Assembly (NCBI RefSeq): GCF_003003795.1
Contig: NZ_PVWK01000021.1
Span: 1 to 34,065, forward strand
Direction of reading: 5' to 3'
Length of the DNA: 34,065 bases
Source: Stenomitos frigidus ULC18
GTDB taxonomy: Bacteria > Cyanobacteriota > Cyanobacteriia > Leptolyngbyales > Leptolyngbyaceae
In this document: in pieces, positions 9,257 through 17,486 of the stretch
Layout: each line of letters opens with the position of its first letter
How positions within the stretch are numbered: position 1 is the stretch's first letter
Program-made: the position numbers and the translations under genes
The notes under the pieces: generated by a model
Database searches by the model: none
Seen by the model: the letters and a program-made list of their open reading frames with translations, nothing else
What the model was told of the DNA's origin: nothing

Positions 9257-10330
9257 TTAAATGCCTTTGAAGCCCATGTTGGTTTCGATCGCCTGTTCTG
9301 CTGGCACAGACTCTGCCGTAGCCACGGCAAGTTGACGAGCCATTCGGCGCTGAAGACCGATTTGGCTGAGCAGCAACCCCAGCAAAATCACGCTGCCCCC
9401 AATATATTGAGCGAGCGTAGGCACTTCACCCAAGATCAAATACGCTGCCACAATACCGACGATCGGAGCAAAGGAACCCACAATAGACGCCGTAGAAACA
9501 GACGAGGCGCGTAAGCCAGTCAGCCAGAATGATTGCCCGACGACAACAATGATGACGCCATACAGCAGCATCCACTTCCACAGAAAGGGAGACAGTACTC
9601 CCATAAAATGGTTGTGGCCGTAAAGCACTAGCGCAACGATGAAAAAGACCAGGGTGCCGAGCCCTGTTCGCACCACGCTGTAAAGGCCTAACGGAACTTT
9701 AGATAACCGCTTTTTGCCAAGGATGGTGGAGACGGCTAGCGCGATCGCGCCCAGCGTTGCCAGCAGTTCACCGACACCAATATGAAACCCTCCCATGTGC
9801 ATCATGGAGTCTCTCGCTGGTTGCAAAAAGATCGTTAAGCCAACGCCAATGAAGGCCGCGATCGCACCCATAATTTCCCAAATATTGACGCGATCGCCTA
9901 AAAGCCAGATCGAGAGTGCCAGGGTTAACGGCGGTTCCAGACGGCTGACCAGCACCACATTCGTCACCTGGGTCGTTGCCAGGGCCTGGAAGATTAAGCC
10001 TGGAGCCAGCGCACCGGACAAAATGGCAACCATGATCAAACTCCGCCACTCCCGCCCAGAGCGTTGCCTCAACGTCGGCAGATGCCACTGTTGCCTGTAA
10101 ATGATGACCAGAACCAGTAAGGCGCAGAGATTACCGACAAACAAAACGTTGCAGAGAGAAATGGGATTTTGCCCATCGACAAAGTGCTGTGCGCCAATTT
10201 CTGTAATTTTGCGAGTCACTGCACTCGACGCCCCAAAGATGAGGACGGCGAACCAGAGGTACGCTTGTCCAGGTATCCGGTGCATGAATCGACTGAATGC
10301 TGTTGCTTGCTGCGGAGAAGAATGCCCCAT
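9257..10330 (-). CDS. EamA/DMT-family permease
   Basis: 357 residues with about ten hydrophobic segments arranged as two EamA repeats. Examples are YLWFAVLIFGASSAVTR near the start, LVSRLEPPLTLALSIWLLGDR closing the first half, and ASIVGSFAPIVGIVAAYLILGE in the second. These proteins are drug/metabolite exporters or importers of the inner membrane, and the substrate is unknown. A soluble tail of about 30 residues follows the last segment. It stands alone on its strand. Confidence 0.9.
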   Translation of the reverse strand: MGHSSPQQATAFSRFMHRIPGQAYLWFAVLIFGASSAVTRKITEIGAQHFVDGQNPISLCNVLFVGNLCALLVLVIIYRQQWHLPTLRQRSGREWRSLIMVAILSGALAPGLIFQALATTQVTNVVLVSRLEPPLTLALSIWLLGDRVNIWEIMGAIAAFIGVGLTIFLQPARDSMMHMGGFHIGVGELLATLGAIALAVSTILGKKRLSKVPLGLYSVVRTGLGTLVFFIVALVLYGHNHFMGVLSPFLWKWMLLYGVIIVVVGQSFWLTGLRASSVSTASIVGSFAPIVGIVAAYLILGEVPTLAQYIGGSVILLGLLLSQIGLQRRMARQLAVATAESVPAEQAIETNMGFKGI

Positions 10331-10631
10331 GCTTGCCTTTCAATTAAGTGACCTGTCCACAACGAATGCCGAAGCATTGCTGCTGTGCTCCACTACTAAT
10401 CATGATTGCAAACAAAGGGCTTGTTCAAAAATAAGCGTCTGGTTGGGGGCAATCTCCTGTCTCCCGCAGAGACGTAGGCGATCGCCGTCAGCCATTGACC
10501 ATCTCAGCCATTGATAGCCAGAAAAAACTTGCTAGCCAGAAAAACTGGAAAGACCGATGCGCCTGCAAGCGTATCAGTCAGCCTGGGAAGGCACTCTAAA
10601 CTTGTCATGGCTTGATGCAACCAAACTCAAG
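10331..10631. other. Intergenic stretch upstream of the EamA gene
   Basis: The stretch contains the presumed EamA promoter region. A short direct repeat (TAGCCAGAAAAA twice, near 10516 and 10533) and a small GTCTC/GAGAC stem near 10460 are visible. No gene is supported. Confidence 0.5.
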
Positions 10632-10988
10632 TCAGCCAAACCAATGAGATGTGGGCAAATACTCGTCCGCAGCATCAGGAATTTCGTGGCTTACTAACTC
10701 TGGATGAGCCTGAAGCACCTGCTGCATACCCTCATGAATAAAGGACTTTAAGTGAGTCTCTGATTCGTCCAGCGCAGGCGTTGTTTCGCTATCAGCTGCT
10801 ATAGGTTCTCCCTCTTCGACTGCCACATAGGCGTTGTGAATTTGAGAGAGCACATACGCAATTAATTCCTGCCGGATGTCAGGATTCGCAAACGCCTGCT
10901 GATAGGGATGGTGAGGATAGGTTTCAACAATTTGCTCAATTTCCCCCACCACCGTTGGCAGCGTTAGATTCACCAGGGCTTTAGTCAT
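10632..10988 (-). CDS. ComFB-family (late competence development) protein
   Basis: 118 residues. The first half, from VNLTLPTVVGEIEQIVETYP to IRQELIAYVLSQIHNAYVAVEEGE, matches the short ComFB domain seen in cyanobacteria. The second half is acidic and variable. ComFB-like proteins have been linked to natural competence and to cyclic-di-nucleotide signalling in cyanobacteria; the role of this copy is inferred from family only. A monocistronic unit is likely, with 228 bases to the nitrilase operon upstream. Confidence 0.82.
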   Translation of the reverse strand: MTKALVNLTLPTVVGEIEQIVETYPHHPYQQAFANPDIRQELIAYVLSQIHNAYVAVEEGEPIAADSETTPALDESETHLKSFIHEGMQQVLQAHPELVSHEIPDAADEYLPTSHWFG

Positions 10989-11216
10989 TGTTTCCTCCTG
11001 CCATCGCTCTAGTCAGGCTCATTTGGCAGCGCTCTAAACGTTGCTTCAAGGCTATCCTTCATTGGAAGCAGGTGAGAGCAAGGCTCAAATCTAGTTAGCT
11101 TGCAAATCTAGCTTAGGAAAACAAGTTGAGGAACTTGTGAGGATCGCCACTCTCTTTCCTCGAAGAGACAAAGGCAGGACAACTGGCCGATCGATGAAAC
11201 GCCTACTGCCGTCAGC

Positions 11217-12317
11217 TCATTTAACTGGGGCAAAGCCAGTGAGCGATTGCTCGGCAAGATCCCAAAAAACGGCAGTTTGCTCCTGGTGTTTGAGGATCAG
11301 CTGTGGGGTTGCTTGGACATCGCCGATCGCTTCACAAATTAGGTCGCGCTGATGAAACAGCGATCGCACCGCGTCAACGTTTTCAGGGCGAACACTCAGC
11401 AAAAAACCATAGCTGGGAAAACACAGCAGCCAGCGTTCCAGAAGCATTTCTGGCGGACAAGGAACGGCATCCAGATGCAGCACCGCACCACAGTTTGACG
11501 TTTCCAGCAACATCAGCAGCGTGCCGACGATGCCGCCCATGCTGATATCCTTACCAGCCTGACACAAACCCGACTCCGCCAGGTACGGTAGAAGCGCCAG
11601 ATCCCCACGCAGCTGCACCGGATCGGCTGTCGTTGCTGCGTTCCAAAACGGATGCTTGGGATGGGGTTTGCCGCGAAAGTCGGTGGCAATGAGTAGCCGA
11701 TCGCCCGGTTGTGCATCAAAGCTCGTCAACAGTTGGGTTGCGCGTCCCAAAATGGCAACCGACAGAGCATTGTAGTGACTGTGACCATTCGTGTGCCCAC
11801 CAACGATCGGCACACCATAGACCTCAGAGGCTGCCCTCATCCCATCCAATAATGAATCACTAAGGGTCTTTGCTTGACTCCATAGGGTATCCACCACCGC
11901 GATCGGGCGTCCTCCCATCGCATAGATGTCGCTCACATTCACCATCACCGCACACCAGCCTGCGAACCAGGGTTCTGTTTCCACCAACGACGGCAACATC
12001 CCTTCGGCTGCCATGAGGAGGTAGCCGGAACCATCGGGAATGGCGGCACAATCATCACCGAGGAGCGTGCGGGATGGGGGGTGAGGGGATGAGGACGTAG
12101 GGGAAGATGGGGAAGATGGGAAGTTTTGAGTTTTTAGCTTTGAGTTTTGAGTTTGACCTGAGCTTAAGCTGAAGGACGTTTTGAGTTTATTCTGACCGTT
12201 GACTGCTGACTGCTGACCGCCAACTTCTCCCAACCGACGCGCCACCGCTTGAATATCCTGCTTGTGCAAAATACCCAACGACTGCTGTAAGTGTGCGGTG
12301 AGCTCTGCTAGCTTCAA
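11217..12317 (-). CDS. AIR synthase-related protein of the Nit1 cluster (Sll0787 family)
   Basis: PurM/AIR-synthase-like ATP-binding fold with LGDDCAAIPDGSGYLLMAAEGM, the strand VMVNVSDIYAMGGRP and the glycine-rich GGIVGTLLMLLETS. The reaction in this family is not established. I chose the TTG at 12317: it overlaps the stop of the upstream gene, has AGGGA six bases ahead, and begins just before the conserved LLKLAELTAHLQQSLGILHKQDIQ. The open frame continues upstream to 12509, but that part only mirrors the neighbouring gene. About 50 residues at 12072-12221 (rich in S, Q, K, P) interrupt the domain before LGDDCAAI and are encoded by tandem repeats. Last gene of the five-gene set. Confidence 0.85.
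   Translation of the reverse strand: MKLAELTAHLQQSLGILHKQDIQAVARRLGEVGGQQSAVNGQNKLKTSFSLSSGQTQNSKLKTQNFPSSPSSPTSSSPHPPSRTLLGDDCAAIPDGSGYLLMAAEGMLPSLVETEPWFAGWCAVMVNVSDIYAMGGRPIAVVDTLWSQAKTLSDSLLDGMRAASEVYGVPIVGGHTNGHSHYNALSVAILGRATQLLTSFDAQPGDRLLIATDFRGKPHPKHPFWNAATTADPVQLRGDLALLPYLAESGLCQAGKDISMGGIVGTLLMLLETSNCGAVLHLDAVPCPPEMLLERWLLCFPSYGFLLSVRPENVDAVRSLFHQRDLICEAIGDVQATPQLILKHQEQTAVFWDLAEQSLTGFAPVK
12072..12221. repeat. Tandem repeat block inserted in frame in the AIR synthase-like gene
   Basis: AACTCAAA-type units (seen as GAGTTTTGAGTTT on the plus strand), a GACTGCTGACTGCTGACC block and purine-rich GGGGAAGATG units make up about 150 bases inside the coding region. The frame stays open, giving a peptide with SAVNGQ, SKLKTQN and SSPSSPTSS. 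The conserved domain resumes directly afterwards. Confidence 0.85.
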
Positions 12318-12922
12318 GAGGCTTCCCTGACGAAACTGGACAGGGCTGGGCGCTGCTCTGTGCCAGGTGGATAGTAGTTCAAGTCGGCTTCCATCAAGTG
12401 ATGTGGGAGCCCATGAATGGTCAATTCTTCGAGAGAATGCCAGTGTTGCCGTTGAAAGAAACGGACGTTTTGAAGCTGCACAGTCGCGAGAAAGCGATCG
12501 CATCCCCACGTATTGGCAGTAGTCACGGCTTTATAAATCAACCCCTTCCCAATACGGGCCGCACGACGATAGGTTTCATGCACACCCAGTCGCCCACCAT
12601 ACCAAAGACCGGGTTCTGGTTCATAGATTCTGACAACGCCCAGTACGGGAGAGTTTTGTAGACAATGAGTAGGATGTATTGAAAGTACAGGATGCTGCGC
12701 GAGCGGCAAGACAAGGGGTTCTCTAGTTTGACGATTCTGCATCTCGGCAGCTGCCTCTGCTGCCAGTGCCACGATCGGATAAGCGATCGCATCCATCTCA
12801 TCCACATCGCCACCCTGAAAGAGTTGCTGCTCCTCTACAAAAATCGAGTGCCTTAGCGCAAAGTAGCCACTCAATTTTGACGGAGATGTTGCTAATTTGA
12901 AGCAATAGGAATGCATGGACAT
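12314..12922 (-). CDS. GNAT-like N-acyltransferase of the Nit1 cluster (Sll0786/MSMEG_0567 family)
   Basis: 202 residues from the ATG at 12922 (a second ATG follows at 12916). The region YFALRHSIFVEEQQLF resembles acyl-homoserine-lactone-synthase/GNAT starts. The acetyl-CoA-binding core is LGVVRIYEPEPGLWYGGRLGVHETYRRAARIGKGLIYKA. A segment of about 30 residues (AEMQNRQTREPLVL to HCLQNS) just before LGVVRIYE looks like an insertion, but this is less certain. Upstream, the frame is open through a repeat to a GTG at 13015 that overlaps the radical SAM stop (TAGTG), so a leader of 31 repeat-encoded residues could be added by translational coupling. The downstream TTG start overlaps its stop. Confidence 0.83.
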   Translation of the reverse strand: MSMHSYCFKLATSPSKLSGYFALRHSIFVEEQQLFQGGDVDEMDAIAYPIVALAAEAAAEMQNRQTREPLVLPLAQHPVLSIHPTHCLQNSPVLGVVRIYEPEPGLWYGGRLGVHETYRRAARIGKGLIYKAVTTANTWGCDRFLATVQLQNVRFFQRQHWHSLEELTIHGLPHHLMEADLNYYPPGTEQRPALSSFVREAS

Positions 12923-12932
12923 GGGAAGGAGG

Positions 12933-13013
<81 letters not shown>

Positions 13014-13014
13014 A

Positions 13015-14100
13015 CTAAGACTCAAACGTTGAAAGCGCCGAACACGCACCACATTTGGCACAGCCTGCGTTGATGTCTTGAGAGAACATACCAGCGCGGT
13101 TGAGCATCGCACTGACCTGATGGTAGAGGGGCAGCATGAATTCACTGGTGGGTGGCGTGTGGTTTGCTAAAGGAGTGCCGCTGATGGGTACAAAGGGGAC
13201 GACAAAGGGGTAAACGCCGATCGCAATCAGGCGATCGCAAGCTGCCAGTAAGGTCGGCAAATCGTCGCCCAAACCTGCCAGCAGATAGGTGCTAACCTGT
13301 CCCCAGCCAAAGATTTTGACAGCGGCAGCAAACGCCTCGTAGTAATACTCCACGGGCACCGTCGCTTTCCCTGGCATGATGCGGGCGCGCACGTGAGGAT
13401 CGACGGCTTCGAGGTGCATGCCCAAGCTGTCTACCCCAGCAGCCTTCAGCCGCTCAAACCAGATGAAGTCATCGGGTGGTTCGCACTGTGCCTGGATGGG
13501 TAATGCAACCCGTTGCTTGATGGCTTTAGCGCATTCGGTTAGGTAGGCAGCACCCCGATCGCTCGTATTCGGCGTCCCGCTCGTCATGACCATATGCTTG
13601 ACGCCATCCAATCGCACAGCCGCTTCTGCGACTTCTGCAAGCTGGGCAGGCGTTTTGCGAGCGATCGTGCGCCCTGCTTCTAAGGACTGCCCGATCGCGC
13701 AAAACTGACAGGATGTCGCCGCATCGCTGTAACGCATACAGGTTTGTAGCACGGTGGTTGCTAGCACATCGTGACTATGCAGCAGCGCAATCTTCCAGTA
13801 GGGAATGCCATCTGCCGTCATCAAACCATAAAACTTCGGTTGCTGTGGAAACGCGATCGGCGCAACGGCTTCTTCGTTGCAATGCAGGGTGGCTTGTTCT
13901 GCAATGGAATCAAGCGTCACGGTATAGGGCGATCGGGATGCCGTACCCGTGTAGATCGGCACCATCACAGTGGTTCCATCTACCGTCACGGCTTTGTGGT
14001 CGGAGGGACCCGCACCCCCTTTGCGTCCAGTCACGCCACTCTCCTCCACTAATCGCAATCCATTGGTTTGGAGTTCTGTAATTAATTGCTGCTTGTTCAT
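13015..14100 (-). CDS. Radical SAM protein of the Nit1 cluster (Sll0785/MSMEG_0568 family)
   Basis: 361 residues. Cys121, Cys131 and Cys134 (C-x9-C-x2-C, with CQFCAIG) mark the likely Fe-S site, and a C-terminal CAKCGAC cluster could bind a second cluster or metal. A TIM-barrel-like pattern follows (MVMTSGTPN, QAQCEPPDD, GVDSLGMHLEAVD, STYLLAGLGDD), as in biotin-synthase-like radical SAM proteins. The reaction is unknown; the enzyme would act with the nitrilase, acyltransferase and AIR-synthase-like proteins of the same operon. There is no clear ribosome binding site before the ATG, and a repeat-rich gap of 81 bases precedes it. Confidence 0.87.
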   Translation of the reverse strand: MNKQQLITELQTNGLRLVEESGVTGRKGGAGPSDHKAVTVDGTTVMVPIYTGTASRSPYTVTLDSIAEQATLHCNEEAVAPIAFPQQPKFYGLMTADGIPYWKIALLHSHDVLATTVLQTCMRYSDAATSCQFCAIGQSLEAGRTIARKTPAQLAEVAEAAVRLDGVKHMVMTSGTPNTSDRGAAYLTECAKAIKQRVALPIQAQCEPPDDFIWFERLKAAGVDSLGMHLEAVDPHVRARIMPGKATVPVEYYYEAFAAAVKIFGWGQVSTYLLAGLGDDLPTLLAACDRLIAIGVYPFVVPFVPISGTPLANHTPPTSEFMLPLYHQVSAMLNRAGMFSQDINAGCAKCGACSALSTFES

Positions 14101-14112
14101 GGAGGGAGGGAA

Positions 14113-14180
14113 ATAAAGGCTAAAGGCTAAAGGAGTTTTTGGGAGGTTGATAGCTGATGGCTGATAGCTGACGGCTGACC
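14113..14180. repeat. Tandem repeat block at the nitrilase / radical SAM junction
   Basis: Three GGCTAAA-type units and several GCTGATA/GCTGACG units fill the gap between the nitrilase stop at 14182 and the radical SAM start. The units differ in detail from those at the neighbouring junctions. Confidence 0.75.
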
Positions 14181-14181
14181 A

Positions 14182-15198
14182 CTATGGCTCAAGCGTGAGA
14201 AATTCAGGCTGAGATAACGCGATCGGATTAATGCCGTTCTCTGTTTCCACTACATCGCCCGTTGTCTGCAAACCACTCACAACTGACCACTGACTGGGGT
14301 TCAACCTCAGTTGCAGCAAGTCTGGGCGAGAGTAATGCCCAACGCAATCCATCATGCGCTTACGCTTGGTGATGAGGGAAAAGTCCAGATCAGCGATCGC
14401 CATGCCCTCGCCTTCCGTAATGGGTGGGCAGAGGTGCGTGCCTTCGGGCCCAATAATGGCGGTATGACAACCTCCGCTCAGCACCTTCTGGAGCTTTTCA
14501 TCAGTGGTAATTTGCCCGACCTGCTCTGGTGACAGCCAGCCTGTGGCGTTAACCACAAAGCAGCCTGATTCCAGGGCATGATGGCGAATCGTCACTTCAA
14601 TCTGGTCAGCAAAAATCTGCCCCACCATCGACCCAGGAAACTGAGCACAGTGGATCTGCTCGTGCTGCGCCATCAGTGCGAACCGGGCTAGGGGGTTGTA
14701 ATGCTCCCAGCACGCCAGGGCACCGACTTTGCCCACTGCTGTATCCTGCACAGTTAAGCCTGCGCCATCGCCCTGTCCCCAAACCATTCGCTCGTGATAG
14801 GTTGGGGTAATTTTGCGTCGCTTCAGCAGCAGTGAACCATCGGCATCAAAAATGAGCTGCGTATTGTAGATGGAACCCCGATCGCGCTCATTCACACCCA
14901 ATACAACCACCATTTCGTACGATCGCGCCGCTCGACTAACCGCATCAGTCACAGCACCCGGCACCTCAACGGCTTCTTCATACAGCCGCATGTGCTCCTT
15001 ACCCATCATCACGGGCGGTTGGACAAAGGAAAAATACGGATAATAGGGCACAAAGGTCTCCGGGAAGACGACCAACTGTGCGCCTTCCTTGGCTGCGGTG
15101 GCGATCGCTTGCAGCACTTTCTCCGTTGTCCCATCCCGACTGAACAGCACCGGACTGATTTGTACGGCTGCGGCTCTAACGGTGCGTGAATAATCCAC
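14182..15198 (-). CDS. nit1: Nitrilase of the Nit1 cluster (Sll0784-like)
   Basis: 338 residues of the carbon-nitrogen hydrolase family. The triad is visible as Glu47 in [12 protein letters not shown], Lys129 in [11 protein letters not shown] and Cys163 in [12 protein letters not shown]. The CWEHYNPL signature is typical of true nitrilases, which hydrolyse R-CN to the acid and ammonia. The start is a GTG at 15198 with AGGAGG four bases upstream. Related Nit1C clusters in other bacteria have been tied to growth on cyanide as a nitrogen source, and the Synechocystis cluster responds to nitrogen starvation. Whether this strain does either is not shown here. The C-terminal [11 protein letters not shown] stretch may also derive from a CAGT-rich repeat. 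Confidence 0.93.
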   Translation of the reverse strand: MDYSRTVRAAAVQISPVLFSRDGTTEKVLQAIATAAKEGAQLVVFPETFVPYYPYFSFVQPPVMMGKEHMRLYEEAVEVPGAVTDAVSRAARSYEMVVVLGVNERDRGSIYNTQLIFDADGSLLLKRRKITPTYHERMVWGQGDGAGLTVQDTAVGKVGALACWEHYNPLARFALMAQHEQIHCAQFPGSMVGQIFADQIEVTIRHHALESGCFVVNATGWLSPEQVGQITTDEKLQKVLSGGCHTAIIGPEGTHLCPPITEGEGMAIADLDFSLITKRKRMMDCVGHYSRPDLLQLRLNPSQWSVVSGLQTTGDVVETENGINPIALSQPEFLTLEP

Positions 15199-15250
15199 AA
15201 TGCCTCCTAGAGCAAGTCAATAGCTTCGAGTTTTCAGCTAGATAACCACT

Positions 15251-15278
15251 TAACTCAAAACTCATCACTCAAAACTTT
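15251..15278. repeat. Short AACTCAAA-type repeat at the first Nit1 junction
   Basis: TAACTCAAAACTCATCACTCAAAAC lies between the Sll0783-like stop and the nitrilase start. It belongs to the same unit family as the block at 81-150. Confidence 0.6.
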
Positions 15279-15761
15279 CTACACCGTCCATGTATCCAGG
15301 ATGAAGGCATTGTCTCTACGATGCAGCAAGATCAAGTCCAGCACATCGAGAGGGCTGATGGGGCGAATCCCTGGCATTAAAGAAGGCTCACCGTGACCGT
15401 ATAACGCCTGAAGCGCGAAACGGCAGGCATAGACCTTGCCACCTTCGGTCATGAACTTGCTGAGCTGGTCATTGAAGTTTTGATGCCCAGGAAAAGCAGC
15501 GTCGCCAATTTTTGGAAACCCTCGCTGGATGCCAAGCGTGACACCAGGGCCATAGAGTAAGACAGAGGTTTCAAAGCCTTTCCGCAGCAGGCGCAGGGCT
15601 TGTAGCAGGTTGACGAGACCGATCGACCCTTCAAACGCAACGGTGTGGAACGTGACCAGCGCTTTTTCACCCGGTTCCGCTTTGACATCTTCAAAAACTT
15701 TTTCTTCGTAATCGACAAAAAAGTCGCCAGCTTTGTGAGCGGGAGTGGTTACTTCAGGCAT
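15279..15761 (-). CDS. Nit1-cluster conserved protein (MSMEG_0572/Sll0783 family)
   Basis: 160 residues, first gene of the nitrilase operon. The sequence has a DsrE-like flavour ([41 protein letters not shown], then a conserved cysteine in [16 protein letters not shown]), but no catalytic role is established. In Synechocystis the homologue Sll0783 is induced by nitrogen starvation and affects polyhydroxybutyrate accumulation. GAGG precedes the ATG by about eight bases. About 660 bases without an intact gene lie upstream, so the operon promoter should be there. I looked for an NtcA box of the GTA-N8-TAC type nearby and did not find one. Confidence 0.87.
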   Translation of the reverse strand: MPEVTTPAHKAGDFFVDYEEKVFEDVKAEPGEKALVTFHTVAFEGSIGLVNLLQALRLLRKGFETSVLLYGPGVTLGIQRGFPKIGDAAFPGHQNFNDQLSKFMTEGGKVYACRFALQALYGHGEPSLMPGIRPISPLDVLDLILLHRRDNAFILDTWTV

Positions 15762-16419
15762 TCCTTTATCCTCAGTAAAAAGTTGTTAGCGGTTAGTGTG
15801 AGCAGTCAGTCAAAATTGCCGAAGCAATGGTGCAAAACCGACGTATTTTCTCACTCGAAATCTAGAACCGTTCGATCGATAGCTGACTTAGTTGATTAGT
15901 GCAATAAACAGATTCACAACACGTATGCAAAGCGCACATAGCCCTGTGAGCCTGCGATCGCGCAGTGATGATCAATCAGTGGCACGGTCGTAAGCGATAT
16001 TGATTTGGCGAAGGTTTAGCCGTCAAATGCGCGTGCCGCTAGTGAGCAGTTTGCAGCAGCCAGTGTAAGAAATAGAAGCCGAAAGTTGAACACTTGAACA
16101 TTCAATTGCTGCCGCTTCCGACTTCTCTATCCTCCTTAAAACCAGTTTTAACCGACAGTGTTAACTGCCTGCTTTGGTGAAGCTTAGAAGCAGGCTTTGA
16201 TCTAACCTGTGTACTTTGTTACAAACTTTTGAGGTCTAACACTATGGGCAGGGAAAGGCTGCATTAACTTTCAACGCTGTCTCAGTTTTGTTGAAAGAGC
16301 CTGTTGATTTAAACAGGTGTGAAGTGTCAAGCGATGCGATCACCCGTGTTGGAAACGCGGTAATGATCAGGAGTTGGGAGCTGACATAGCCTCATCTGTG
16401 TAGAGAGTGGCGAAAAGCG
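15762..16419. other. Upstream region of the Nit1 operon, no intact gene
   Basis: The region should contain the operon promoter. A GCCTGCTT/AAGCAGGC inverted repeat lies near 16168-16195. GTACTTTGTTAC near 16209 resembles an NtcA box but has a six-base rather than eight-base spacer. No coding region is supported. Confidence 0.5.
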
Positions 16420-16713
16420 TCACGATGCACGCAATACCGACTTTACGGAGGGATGCACCAATACGTCAGGTACCTGGTTACGCTCAATAGACTCATTAAT
16501 CTCTGCTTGATGATCAAAATAGAAACTAAGAGCATCAGACACTTGTGCCAAAGTGAGATGAGGCAAATGGGTCAAGATTTCTTCTGGCAGTACGCCTAAG
16601 CGTCACGGCCCGACAATGGCACGGATGGATGTACGAGTGCCGATAATAATTGGCTCACCGCCCAAAATCTCAGAATTACGGGTGACATAGCGAGAGAGGG
16701 TTTCGACAAACAT
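16420..16713 (-). pseudogene. DUF433 (antitoxin-like) gene broken by one TGA
   Basis: Reading from the ATG at 16713 gives MFVETLSRYVTRNSEILGG, then EPIIIGTRTSIRAIVGP, a TGA at 16603-16605, then RLGVLPEEILTHLPHLTLA and DALSFYFDHQAEINESIE. This is a clear DUF433 protein of 97 codons. Family members usually have tryptophan at the stop position, so TGG to TGA is the simplest lesion. DUF433 proteins are antitoxin-like partners of DUF5615 PIN-like toxins. No such partner was recognised beside it, which fits decay after loss of the toxin. Confidence 0.85.
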
Positions 16714-16829
16714 AAACTAAACCCATTGAGCAGAACTGGCTTCGCTTCTGGTTTAGCAATCATACGATCGCTCTCTACAATCAGTCAGGTTACAGCAAGC
16801 TGATCAGTCTGTGCTCCGCTATGTCAGAA
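16714..16829. other. Spacer between two gene remnants
   Basis: Short region between the DUF433 pseudogene and the STAS-like fragment. No gene is seen. Confidence 0.4.
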
Positions 16830-17010
16830 ACAGGTAAATCTGCGCTCCTTCATCTACCAGGGGTTATCGTTCCTCTCATTCCCACCCTTACAAGAATTAA
16901 AGTGATGCCTTTTCGTTCCAATTCATCTATCGCGTCTTTTAAGGATCTGGGATTACCTCGATCGCCAGTGATCCTGTGTAGTCGATGTGCGATCGTGCCT
17001 CTCAATCACT
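16830..17010 (-). pseudogene. STAS-like fragment, possibly the end of a SulP anion transporter
   Basis: On the minus strand one frame reads HIDYTGSLAIEVIPDP. After a frame change near 16950 another reads LKDAIDELERKGITLILVRV and then stops at TGA. The pattern IDYTGS followed by a helix ending in ELERKGI and the strand TLILVRV is that of STAS domains at the C-terminus of SulP transporters. No upstream transporter sequence is present. The sequence is short and shifted, so the call is tentative. Confidence 0.4.
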
Positions 17011-17029
17011 ACATTCAGGCTACTGCAAC

Positions 17030-17476
17030 TTAATGAGAGTTATCGACAGTGGTCTTTAAATGAGTAGACTGATGCCATATATCATAAAACTCCGGGTAAT
17101 CCATATTTTTAGCGCAGTGCCACATTACCTCGTAGCAGTACTTAAATTGAGCATAACTATTATGATATGTCTCTTCTGAAACACATTCTTTCAGCCCGTT
17201 AATTACAAGTGAATATAAATTATGTTTAGATGTATGACTATAGTCAAGCTCTATCATTACTGGCATTAGTTCTCTTTCTACCAAATCTCTTCTAAGGAGT
17301 GAAATAAGTCTTTCTGAACATTCTTGTAAGAACATCGTATCGTCTGGATCAAGTTTCATGAGTTGAATAAATTCTTCGGTTAACTCGTTTGCCTTGAATT
17401 GAAAAATATCAGAACCTTCTTCCTCTTCTTCATATTCTTCAAGCTCTTCATTAGTAGAAAGACTTTCAAAATACAA
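17030..17476 (-). CDS. C-terminal tail of the NACHT protein in a shifted frame
   Basis: 148 residues as a separate frame, but it is open up to 17563, overlapping the end of the NACHT gene by about 75 bases. The only local starts are weak (TTG at 17476). It opens with an acidic run (EELEEYEEEEEG) and ends with YEVMWHCAKNMDYPEFYDIWHQ, which resembles the last segment of cyanobacterial NACHT proteins. Removing one base from the A6 tract (17525-17530) would join the two frames into one protein of about 1010 residues. I read it as the detached tail, not an independent gene. AT-rich. Confidence 0.6.
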   Translation of the reverse strand: MYFESLSTNEELEEYEEEEEGSDIFQFKANELTEEFIQLMKLDPDDTMFLQECSERLISLLRRDLVERELMPVMIELDYSHTSKHNLYSLVINGLKECVSEETYHNSYAQFKYCYEVMWHCAKNMDYPEFYDIWHQSTHLKTTVDNSH

Positions 17477-17486
17477 AACATCACTT

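Noticed and set aside
12318-12509. Upstream extension of the AIR synthase-like frame
   Set aside because: It only overlaps the GNAT coding region in another frame; the TTG at 12317 with AGGGA explains the start better.
15645-15899. 84-residue plus-strand frame over the Sll0783-like start
   Set aside because: It overlaps the first gene of the nitrilase operon on the opposite strand and has no family resemblance.
16209-16220. NtcA-like box GTACTTTGTTAC upstream of the nitrilase operon
   Set aside because: The spacer is six rather than eight bases and the distance to the gene is over 400 bases.
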